6,264 nt of DNA, taken from assembly GCA_009773995.1 (NCBI GenBank), contig VSMY01000135.1, positions 1 to 6,264 of the forward strand. The letters are read 5' to 3'. Source of the DNA: Oscillibacter sp. GTDB taxonomy: Bacteria > Bacillota > Clostridia > Oscillospirales > Oscillospiraceae. The translations under genes and the position numbers were made by a program. The notes beneath the pieces were generated by a model, which saw only the letters and a program-made list of their open reading frames with translations, had not been told where the DNA came from and did no database searches. Shown here piece after piece: positions 1 to 5,224 of the stretch (the stretch's first letter is position 1; every line of letters starts with the position of its first letter).

Positions 1-1
1 C

Positions 2-1312
2 GACGTCAGCATCCTGGATATCGACGACGGGGTCATTGAAGTCCTGGCCACGGCGGGCAACAACCGCCTGGGCGGCGACGACTTCGACGAATGCGTCATG
101 AAGTGGTTGGTAGGCGAGTTCAAGCGCTCTGACGGCGTGGACCTGTCCACCGACAAGGTGGCCATGCAGCGCCTGAAGGAAGCCGCCGAAAAGGCGAAAA
201 TCGAGCTCTCCGGCGTGACCACCTCCAACATCAACCTGCCCTATATCACCGCCGACGCCACGGGCCCCAAGCACCTGGACGTGACCCTCTCCCGGGCGAA
301 GTTCAACGAGCTCACCGCCCACCTGGTGGACGCCACCATGGGCCCCGTGCGCCAGGCCATGAGCGACGCGGGCCTCAAGCCCTCCGACCTTTCTAAAGTC
401 CTGCTGGTGGGCGGCTCCAGCCGCATTCCCGCCGTCCAGGACGCCGTGAAGAGCTTCACCGGCTCCGACCCCTTCAAGGGCATCAACCCCGACGAGTGCG
501 TGGCCATGGGCGCGGCGCTCCAGGCGGGCGTCCTCACCGGCGACGTGAAGGGTCTGCTGCTGCTGGACGTGACCCCGCTGTCCTTAGGGATAGAGACCTA
601 CGGCGGCGTGTGCACCAAGCTCATCGACCGGAACACCACCATCCCCGTGAAAAAGAGCCAGGTCTTCTCCACCGCCGCGGACAACCAGACCAGCGTGGAG
701 GTCAACGTCCTCCAAGGCGAGCGGGAGATGGCCGCCGCCAACAAGTCCCTGGGCCGCTTCCACCTGGACGGCATCGCCCCGGCCCGCCGCGGCGTGCCCC
801 AGATCGAGGTCACCTTTGACATCGACGCCAACGGAATTGTGAATGTCTCGGCCAAGGACCTGGGGACCGGGACGGAACAGCACATCACCATTACCTCCTC
901 CTCCAACATGAGCAAAGAGGACATCGAAAAAGCCGTCAAGGAGGCGGAGCAGTACGCCGCCCAGGACAAGAAGCTCAAGGAGGAAGTGGAGACCCGGAAC
1001 CAGGCGGACCAGATGGTCTACCAGTGCGAGAAGACCCTGGCGGACATGGGCGACAAAATCCCCGCCGACGACAAGGGCAAGGTCCAGGGGGCCCTCGACA
1101 AGCTGAAGGAAACCCTGAAGGGCACCGATATGGCCGCCATCAAGGCGGACACGGAAGCCCTCCAGCAGGCGTTCTACGCCGTCAGCGAGAAGCTCTACCA
1201 GCAGGCGAATCCCCAGGGGGCCCAGCCCGGCGGGGACCCCGGAGCCGCCCAGGAGGGCCAGTACTACGACGCGGACTACAAGGTCGTGGACGACGACGAC
1301 CAGAAGAAATAA
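2..1312 (+). CDS. dnaK: Molecular chaperone DnaK (Hsp70), 5' truncated by window edge
   Basis: DnaK is the cytoplasmic ATP-dependent Hsp70 chaperone, which works with DnaJ and GrpE. Reading in frame from base 2 adds 32 residues upstream of the first in-window ATG (base 98) and gives DVSILDIDDG and GNNRLGGDDFDE, classic Hsp70 nucleotide-binding-domain sequence, so the ATG at 98 is internal. The 436 visible residues hold the end of the ATPase domain (LLVGGSSRIP, about 134-143), the interdomain linker and start of the substrate-binding domain (LLLDVTPLSLGIETYGG, about 176-192), the beta-sandwich (NVLQGERE), and a charged helical lid from about residue 313. The tail is Gly/Pro/Gln-rich and ends in the acidic YKVVDDDDQKK, as in other Firmicutes DnaKs. 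Family members are about 600-620 aa, so roughly the first 170-180 residues lie upstream. It ends in TAA. No frameshift or missing motif is seen. hrcA and grpE would be expected upstream, outside the window. Confidence 0.98.
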   Translation, partial: DVSILDIDDGVIEVLATAGNNRLGGDDFDECVMKWLVGEFKRSDGVDLSTDKVAMQRLKEAAEKAKIELSGVTTSNINLPYITADATGPKHLDVTLSRAKFNELTAHLVDATMGPVRQAMSDAGLKPSDLSKVLLVGGSSRIPAVQDAVKSFTGSDPFKGINPDECVAMGAALQAGVLTGDVKGLLLLDVTPLSLGIETYGGVCTKLIDRNTTIPVKKSQVFSTAADNQTSVEVNVLQGEREMAAANKSLGRFHLDGIAPARRGVPQIEVTFDIDANGIVNVSAKDLGTGTEQHITITSSSNMSKEDIEKAVKEAEQYAAQDKKLKEEVETRNQADQMVYQCEKTLADMGDKIPADDKGKVQGALDKLKETLKGTDMAAIKADTEALQQAFYAVSEKLYQQANPQGAQPGGDPGAAQEGQYYDADYKVVDDDDQKK

Positions 1313-1363
1313 ACGCCGCTTCATGGGGACGGGGATAGTTCATCCCCGCCCCTTTGACGGCGT
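1313..1363 (+). terminator. G/C-rich hairpin after dnaK, weak terminator or processing/attenuation structure
   Basis: Starting at the base after the dnaK stop, ACGCCG (1313-1318) can pair with CGGCGT (1358-1363). Inside it lies a stronger hairpin: GGGG (1325-1328), bulged A, C, GGGGAT (1331-1336), loop AGTTC, then ATCCCC, G, CCCC (1342-1352), giving 11 pairs with one bulge. Only three Ts follow (1353-1355), so it does not look like a full intrinsic terminator. A partial terminator, or a 3' stabilising structure that lowers dnaJ output relative to dnaK, fits better. The pairing is read directly from the sequence; the role is inferred. Confidence 0.5.
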
Positions 1364-1379
1364 ACAGGGATCTTTGTGA

Positions 1380-1411
1380 AATTGACAATTGATAATTGAC
1401 AATTGACAATG
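1380..1411 (+). repeat. Tandem heptamer repeat (AATTGAC)x4 in the dnaK-dnaJ gap
   Basis: Four end-to-end heptamers are seen: AATTGAC (1380-1386), AATTGAT (1387-1393), AATTGAC (1394-1400) and AATTGAC (1401-1407), followed by a partial AATG. The block is strikingly AT-rich against its GC-rich surroundings. The last copy also forms the left arm of an inverted repeat: AATTGACAATG (1401-1411) pairs with CATTGTCCATT (1466-1476) with one mismatch. Short heptamer arrays of this kind are known as dispersed intergenic repeats in several bacterial groups, so an intergenic repeat element is likely. Each copy contains TTGAC or TTGAT, so the block also carries -35-like hexamers. Confidence 0.75.
1382..1410 (+). 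promoter_or_regulatory. Possible sigma-A promoter for dnaJ inside the heptamer repeat
   Basis: A perfect TTGACA (1382-1387) is followed after 17 bp by GACAAT (1405-1410), which matches four of six -10 bases. A start near 1417 would give a leader of about 74 nt that begins at the hairpin 1415-1436. The -10 is poor, and the repeats produce -35-like hexamers automatically, so this may be coincidence. No CIRCE and no CtsR-type operator is seen in this gap, so any heat control of dnaJ from here would have to come by read-through from upstream of dnaK. Confidence 0.25.
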
Positions 1412-1414
1412 CGG

Positions 1415-1476
1415 CATGGAACAGGTTGGTTCCGTGTTTCGGCAGATGCTTCCGCAGGGGGGAGCCATTGTCCATT
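1415..1476 (+). other. Foldable dnaJ leader (hairpin with competing pairing)
   Basis: CATGGAAC (1415-1422) pairs with GTTCCGTG (1429-1436), eight pairs including one T-G wobble, with a 6-nt loop. A competing pairing, GGTTCC (1428-1433) with GGAGCC (1461-1466), uses the same bases, so the two cannot coexist. An outer arm (1401-1411 with 1466-1476) could close the region. The ribosome binding site at 1481-1485 is left free in these folds. No known riboswitch or T-box motif is recognised. The pairing is seen; the function is unknown. Confidence 0.35.
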
Positions 1477-1480
1477 TGCT

Positions 1481-1485
1481 GGAGG
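1481..1485 (+). promoter_or_regulatory. Ribosome binding site that fixes the dnaJ start
   Basis: GGAGG lies 5 nt before the ATG at 1491. An upstream in-frame ATG at 1416 has no such site and would add 25 residues that are not part of the DnaJ family. This decides for 1491. Confidence 0.9.
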
Positions 1486-1490
1486 AAATT

Positions 1491-2627
1491 ATGTCTGAGC
1501 AAAAGCGCGATTATTATGAGGTCCTGGGCGTTTCCAAGGGCGCGTCGGACGACGAGATTAAAAAGGCGTACAAAAAACTGGCCCGGAAGTACCACCCGGA
1601 CCTGAACCCGGATAACAAGGAGGCTGAGGAAAAATTCAAGGAGGCCAACGAGGCCTACGAAATCCTCTCGGACCAGGAAAAGCGGAGCCGGTACGACCAG
1701 TTCGGCCACGCCGGCGTGGACCCCAGCTTCGGCGCGGGCGGCGGCTTTGACGGGGGCTTCGACTTTGGGGACCTGGGCGATATTTTCGGCAGCTTTTTCG
1801 GCGGCGGCTTCGGCGGCGGGCGGCGGACGAATCCCAACGCCCCCCAGCGGGGGGAGAGCCTCCGCATGTCCCTGATCCTCAGCTTCGAGGAGGCGGCCTT
1901 CGGCTGTGAGAAGGCCGTCACCGTGGAGCGGCTGGAGCCCTGCGCCGCGTGCCAGGGCAGCGGCTGCGCCGAGGGCACCACGCCGGAGATCTGCCCGGAC
2001 TGCCGCGGCACCGGCACGGTGCAGGTCCGGCGGCAGACGCCCATGGGGGTCTTCGCCACCTCCTCCCCCTGCTCCCGCTGCGGCGGCAAGGGGAAAATCA
2101 TCCACCAGCCCTGTAAGGAATGCCGGGGCGCGGGCTCGGTGCGGAAGCGGAAGACCATCCAGGCCAGCATCCCGGCGGGCATCGACAACGGGCAGACCAT
2201 CTCCATCCGGGGCCAGGGCAACGCCGGGAAGAACGGCGGCCCCGCCGGGGACCTGCTCATCACCATCACCGTCCGGCCCCACGAGATTTTCCGCCGGGAG
2301 GGCACCTCCGTTCTCTGCGAGGCTCCCATCACCTTCGCCCAGGCGGTTTTAGGCGCAGAGCTGGAGATTCCCACCATCGACGGCAAGGTGAAATATGACC
2401 TGCCCGAAGGCACCCAGAGCGGATCGACCTTCCGCCTCAAGGGCAAGGGCATCCCCTCCATCAACGGGCGGGGCCGGGGGGACCAGTACGTCACCGTTTA
2501 CATTGAAACGCCCCGGAACCTGAGCAAGGAGCAGAAGGAGGCCCTGCGGAAATTCGCCGAGACCATGGGCGACGAGAACTACGAGGAGCGGAAGGGCTTT
2601 TTCGGCAAGGGCAAGAAAAAGAGGTGA
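1491..2627 (+). CDS. dnaJ: Chaperone protein DnaJ (type I Hsp40)
   Basis: DnaJ is the cytoplasmic co-chaperone that delivers unfolded clients to DnaK and stimulates its ATPase. The 378-aa protein is a complete type I DnaJ. It has a J domain at residues 5-70 with HPD at 35-37 and the start KRDYYEVLGV. A Gly/Phe-rich region (about 80-112) carries the conserved DIFGSFF segment. The zinc-finger domain has all four CxxCxGxG repeats: CAACQGSG (151-158), CPDCRGTG (168-175), CSRCGGKG (194-201) and CKECRGAG (208-215). C-terminal substrate-binding domains follow, and the end is lysine-rich (GKGKKKR). The start at 1491 is set by GGAGG and by alignment of the J domain. It lies 178 bp after dnaK. Its TGA overlaps the ribosome binding site of hisJ. 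All key residues are present. Confidence 0.98.
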   Translation: MSEQKRDYYEVLGVSKGASDDEIKKAYKKLARKYHPDLNPDNKEAEEKFKEANEAYEILSDQEKRSRYDQFGHAGVDPSFGAGGGFDGGFDFGDLGDIFGSFFGGGFGGGRRTNPNAPQRGESLRMSLILSFEEAAFGCEKAVTVERLEPCAACQGSGCAEGTTPEICPDCRGTGTVQVRRQTPMGVFATSSPCSRCGGKGKIIHQPCKECRGAGSVRKRKTIQASIPAGIDNGQTISIRGQGNAGKNGGPAGDLLITITVRPHEIFRREGTSVLCEAPITFAQAVLGAELEIPTIDGKVKYDLPEGTQSGSTFRLKGKGIPSINGRGRGDQYVTVYIETPRNLSKEQKEALRKFAETMGDENYEERKGFFGKGKKKR

Positions 2628-2633
2628 GCGCCC

Positions 2634-3443
2634 ATGTATCTGGCTGACTACCATGTTCACTCCCGCATCTCGCCGGACGCCTCCTGTTCTATGACGGAGA
2701 TGGCGGAGGCGGCGGTAAAGGCGGGGCTGGATGAACTCTGCTTCACCGACCATGTGGAGCCCGTGGCCTGGAACGGCCGGGAGCCCATTCTGTTTTACGA
2801 CTGGGAAGCCCTGTCCCGGGAGTTCCGGGAGGCGCAGGCGTCCCTGGGGGACCGGATCAAGCTGCGCCTGGGCATTGAGCTGGGGGAGGCATGTCTGGAC
2901 CTGCCCCGGACGGAGGCCCTGCTGGCGGAGGCCCCGCCTCTGGATTTCATCATCGGCTCCACCCACATTCTGTCGGACGCCTTTGACAAAATCGACCTCT
3001 ACTTCTTCCACCCCAAGGACGAGGCGGAGGCCCACCGGGGCATCCGGGACTATTTGGAGCTGGTGCGGCGGAATGCGGAGTGGGGGGGCTTCGACGTGCT
3101 GGGCCACCTGACCCTTCCCCTGCGCTACCTCAATGAGAACCAGGGCTTCCACATGAGCTTCGACGGCTACGAGGCGGAGGTGGAGGAGATTTTCCGCGTC
3201 CTCATTGGGAAGGGCCGGGGCATCGAAGTGAACACCAACCGGGGCAACACGCCCCTGCCGGACCGGAAGTGGCTGGAGATGTACCGCCGCCTGGGGGGCG
3301 AGGTCGTCACCCTGGGCACCGACGCCCACACGCCGGAGTTCGTGGGCCGGGCCGTCCGGGAGCGGCAGGCGCTTTTGCGGGAGTGCGGCTTCAAGCGCTT
3401 CTGCGCCTTTGAGGGGCGGAAGCCTGTCTGGCATGACCTGTAG
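2634..3443 (+). CDS. hisJ: Histidinol-phosphatase, PHP family (HisJ type)
   Basis: This is predicted to hydrolyse L-histidinol phosphate to L-histidinol plus phosphate, the eighth step of histidine synthesis, in the cytoplasm. The 269 residues match the usual HisJ/HisK length (about 265-270). Metal-binding PHP motifs occur in order: HVH at 7-9, TDH at 38-40, GIE at 80-82, GSTH at 108-111, GHL at 157-159, EVN at 198-200 and GTDAH at 228-232. The start ATG has GAGGTG (2621-2626) 7 nt upstream, overlapping the dnaJ stop. The intergenic space is only 6 bp, so translational coupling to dnaJ is likely. No other his gene is near. Another phosphoesterase specificity within the PHP family is possible, but the length, GSTH and EVN blocks favour HisJ. 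A run of seven Gs (3082-3088) lies inside the gene without breaking the frame. Confidence 0.9.
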   Translation: MYLADYHVHSRISPDASCSMTEMAEAAVKAGLDELCFTDHVEPVAWNGREPILFYDWEALSREFREAQASLGDRIKLRLGIELGEACLDLPRTEALLAEAPPLDFIIGSTHILSDAFDKIDLYFFHPKDEAEAHRGIRDYLELVRRNAEWGGFDVLGHLTLPLRYLNENQGFHMSFDGYEAEVEEIFRVLIGKGRGIEVNTNRGNTPLPDRKWLEMYRRLGGEVVTLGTDAHTPEFVGRAVRERQALLRECGFKRFCAFEGRKPVWHDL

Positions 3444-3468
3444 CGGAAAAGGGGTAAATCCGCTTCCG

Positions 3469-3487
3469 AAAATCAACTTGATTTTTT
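3469..3487 (+). other. AT-rich inverted repeat between hisJ and rpiB (weak terminator or operator)
   Basis: AAAATCAA (3469-3476) is an exact inverted copy of TTGATTTT (3478-3485) around a single C, and six Ts run from 3482 to 3487. As RNA it could form a short 6-bp stem with a 5-nt loop followed by Us, making a weak terminator for hisJ. The right arm contains the rpiB -35 hexamer, so a protein-binding operator is an alternative. A separate weaker stem, AGCGGA (3442-3447) with TCCGCT (3459-3464), starts within the hisJ stop codon. Confidence 0.4.
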
Positions 3488-3506
3488 GCAAAATTTAGGG
3501 TACAAT
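3478..3506 (+). promoter_or_regulatory. Sigma-A-type promoter for rpiB
   Basis: The -35 TTGATT (3478-3483, four of six) and -10 TACAAT (3501-3506, five of six) are separated by exactly 17 bp, in the most AT-rich stretch near the gene. The predicted start is around 3513, giving a leader of about 33 nt before the ATG at 3546. The same transcript could continue into the gene at 4037 and stop at the terminator near 5161-5192. Confidence 0.65.
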
Positions 3507-3531
3507 GTAAGCCACAAAAATTTGAACTTAC

Positions 3532-3536
3532 GGGGG
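3532..3536 (+). promoter_or_regulatory. Ribosome binding site that fixes the rpiB start
   Basis: GGGGG lies 9 nt before the ATG at 3546. A longer in-frame ATG at 3486 lies upstream of the predicted transcription start and would add 20 residues absent from RpiB proteins, so 3546 is chosen. Confidence 0.7.
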
Positions 3537-3545
3537 AATACTACC

Positions 3546-3983
3546 ATGAGAATCGCTTTGGGCTGCGATCACGGCGGCTATGATCTGAAACAGCACGTCC
3601 TGAAGGTTCTGGAGCGCCTGGGCCACGAGGTGGAGGACTTCGGCTGCTTCTCCAAGGAGAGCTGCGACTACCCCGACTTCGGCGCCGCCGCCGCCAAGGC
3701 TGTGGCGGAGGGGAAATGCGACCGGGGCATCGTAATCTGCACCACGGGAATCGGCATCTCCATCACCGCCAACAAAGTGAAGGGCGTCCGCTGCGCCCAC
3801 TGCGCCGACTGCCTCCAGGCGGAAATGACCCGGCGGCACAACGACGCCAATATGATGGCCATCGGGGCGGGCTTCACCGGGCCCAACATGGCCGAGCGGA
3901 TGGTAGAGGTCTTCCTCTCCACCGAGTTCGAGGGGGGCCGCCACGCCCGCCGGGTGGAGAAGATGATGGCCCTGGAGGGCTGA
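3546..3983 (+). CDS. rpiB: Ribose-5-phosphate isomerase B (RpiB/LacAB family)
   Basis: RpiB interconverts ribose 5-phosphate and ribulose 5-phosphate in the non-oxidative pentose phosphate pathway, in the cytoplasm. The 145 residues match the family (about 140-155). Visible motifs are the N-terminal MRIALGCDHGG, CDYPDF (40-45), the active-site loop ICTTGIGIS with Cys65, RRHNDAN with His98, and the C-terminal FEGGRHARRV. The common CGTG loop reads CTTG here. Residues 83-89 read CAHCADC, an extra CxxCxxC arrangement, and the protein has eight cysteines in total. It has its own promoter (3478-3506) and is followed after 53 bp by the membrane-anchored gene, probably in one transcript. LacA/LacB or a related sugar-phosphate isomerase is the main alternative, but no lactose or tagatose genes are nearby. 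Confidence 0.95.
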   Translation: MRIALGCDHGGYDLKQHVLKVLERLGHEVEDFGCFSKESCDYPDFGAAAAKAVAEGKCDRGIVICTTGIGISITANKVKGVRCAHCADCLQAEMTRRHNDANMMAIGAGFTGPNMAERMVEVFLSTEFEGGRHARRVEKMMALEG

Positions 3984-4004
3984 GCTTCCCAAAAGAAAAA
4001 CGAC

Positions 4005-4019
4005 GGGAGCGCCGCTCCT
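4005..4019 (+). other. Small G/C hairpin between rpiB and the downstream gene
   Basis: GGGAGC (4005-4010) can pair with GCTCCT (4014-4019) around a 3-nt loop, six pairs with one wobble. No T-run follows, and the next gene's ribosome binding site begins six bases later. It is therefore not a terminator. It might affect mRNA stability or initiation of the next gene, or be chance in GC-rich DNA. Confidence 0.25.
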
Positions 4020-4024
4020 GAAAA

Positions 4025-4030
4025 GAGGTG
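4025..4030 (+). promoter_or_regulatory. Ribosome binding site that fixes the start at 4037
   Basis: GAGGTG, the same site used by hisJ, is followed by a 6-nt spacer and ATG at 4037. The in-frame GTG at 4028 lies inside this site, so it cannot plausibly be the start codon. Confidence 0.85.
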
Positions 4031-4036
4031 ACGCGC

Positions 4037-5140
4037 ATGGTGGGAACCAAGGGCTACAGCAGCTACCGGGGCCGGGGGCCCAGATGGAAAATTTTACTGG
4101 CGATTCTCCTGGTGCTGGTGATCGCGGTGGCCGCCAGCGTCATCTATCTGCAGCAGTTCCTCGTCTACGGAGCCGACGGCAGCCGCCAAATTCGCCTGCC
4201 CTGGCAGACGGAGGAGAGGGAGCCCCCGCCGGACGGGGAGGGGGAGGCCCCGGAGAACCAGCCCAATGTGGACGTGGTGGTCCAGGAGCCGGAGAACCAG
4301 GGGCCCAAGGAGACCGTGGCGTTCTCGCTTCCGGCCCAGCCCCTGCGGCAGAGCGCCTGGGGCGAGTTCGACACGCTGGCCTTCGGCGGCGGCTCCGGAA
4401 GCTATAACGCCGTGGCGATCCGCCTCAAGACCTCTAATGGGACGATCTACTTTGACTCCGCCAACGCCGTGTCCGGCGCGGTGGAAATTGTAAACGAACA
4501 GGGGGAGGACCCCCAGGAGACCGCCTACGCGATCGGGCTCTTCACCTCCCGGGAGGGGCTGCACACCATCGCCAGCGTGGCCTGCCTCCAGGACTTCAAG
4601 GCGGCCAACGCCGACGTGGAGGGCCGGGGCCTGAAAAACACCGGCGGCTATATCTTCTACGACGGAAACAACAGCCTCTGGCTGGACCCCGCCAAGCCCG
4701 GAGCCCGGGAGTATGTCTGCGCCCTGGCGAAGGAGATCGCGGAGCTGGGCTTCGACGAGCTGCTGCTGACGGATTTCAGCTATCCCACCGTGGGGAAAAT
4801 CAATAAAATCAACTACAACACCGACGTGCCCCTGGCCAACAATCTGGACCTGCTCCTCAGCGACCTGAACGCGGCCCTGGAGTCCTATGACGTCCTCTTG
4901 TCCGTGGAGGTGCCGGAGGCGGTCATCGCCGAGGGTCCCGACACGGTGGCCGGGCTGGACCTGAACCGCCTGGTGAGCCGGGTGGATCGCATCTACGCCG
5001 TCACCACGCCGGAGAAGGTGGAGACCCTCACCAATCTGGTCGCCCAGGCGGCGGGGGCGGACGGCAGGGCGGAGTTTGTCCCGGAGCTGACGGCGGACAA
5101 TCCCGCTGTGACGGGCAGCCGCCTGATCCTGGCGGAGTGA
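4037..5140 (+). CDS. Membrane-anchored protein with DUF4015 / putative glycoside-hydrolase-like domain
   Basis: The function is not established. The 367-aa protein has a short basic N-terminus (RGRGPRWK), one hydrophobic segment at about 19-38 with no signal-peptidase I site evident, then an acidic, Pro-rich linker (about 57-92) and a C-terminal alpha/beta domain facing outside. That domain resembles the DUF4015 TIM-barrel family of putative glycosyl hydrolases. The shared pattern is NAVAIRLKTSNG (124-135), HTIASVACLQDF (176-187), LWLDPAKPGAREY (214-226) and LGFDELLLTDFSYP (237-250). This parallels the family layout of a first strand ending in Lys..G, a WxDP segment and an LGFDEIxxDYxRFP strand. 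Compared with that pattern as I recall it, the last block is altered and the domain is short, so catalysis is doubtful. It probably acts at the cell surface or spore envelope, which is inference. It likely shares a transcript with rpiB and ends at the strong terminator just downstream. Confidence 0.7.
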   Translation: MVGTKGYSSYRGRGPRWKILLAILLVLVIAVAASVIYLQQFLVYGADGSRQIRLPWQTEEREPPPDGEGEAPENQPNVDVVVQEPENQGPKETVAFSLPAQPLRQSAWGEFDTLAFGGGSGSYNAVAIRLKTSNGTIYFDSANAVSGAVEIVNEQGEDPQETAYAIGLFTSREGLHTIASVACLQDFKAANADVEGRGLKNTGGYIFYDGNNSLWLDPAKPGAREYVCALAKEIAELGFDELLLTDFSYPTVGKINKINYNTDVPLANNLDLLLSDLNAALESYDVLLSVEVPEAVIAEGPDTVAGLDLNRLVSRVDRIYAVTTPEKVETLTNLVAQAAGADGRAEFVPELTADNPAVTGSRLILAE

Positions 5141-5154
5141 CCCTGTTAAGAGAG

Positions 5155-5192
5155 AAAACGGCTCCCGGAGGGAAACCCCTCCGGGAGCTTTT
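5155..5192 (+). terminator. Strong intrinsic terminator, possibly bidirectional
   Basis: A perfect 12-bp stem pairs GCTCCCGGAGGG (5161-5172) with CCCTCCGGGAGC (5177-5188) around the loop AAAC, followed by TTTT (5189-5192). AAAA at 5155-5158 supplies a short U-tract on the other strand, though with two intervening bases. It lies 20 bp after the stop codon at 5138-5140 and should end the rpiB transcript. Confidence 0.9.
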
Positions 5193-5224
5193 GGCTTAGA
5201 GAAAGAAACGGAGGAGGGCGGGCC

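Noticed and set aside
584..1324. A 246-codon minus-strand frame opposite dnaK
   Set aside because: It lies antisense to highly conserved DnaK sequence and has a repetitive Leu/Val/Gly composition with no recognisable family.
1416..1490. A 25-residue N-terminal extension of DnaJ from ATG 1416
   Set aside because: It has no ribosome binding site, its ATG lies in a hairpin arm, and the family begins at the J domain reached from 1491.
1313..1490. CIRCE (HrcA) or CtsR operator between dnaK and dnaJ
   Set aside because: I looked for the TTAGCACTC/GAGTGCTAA inverted repeat and for GGTCAAA direct repeats, and found neither.
3082..3088. Seven-G run in hisJ as a phase-variation site
   Set aside because: The frame is intact, the gene encodes a metabolic enzyme, and such runs occur by chance in GC-rich DNA. 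It is more a possible sequencing-error spot than a switch.
1182..3491. Long minus-strand open frames of 366 and 380 codons opposite dnaJ and hisJ
   Set aside because: They are shadows of the sense genes, with low-complexity composition and no domain or plausible ribosome binding context.
3486..3545. A 20-residue N-terminal extension of RpiB from ATG 3486
   Set aside because: It lies upstream of the predicted transcription start and overlaps the promoter. RpiB proteins begin at MRIALGCDH.
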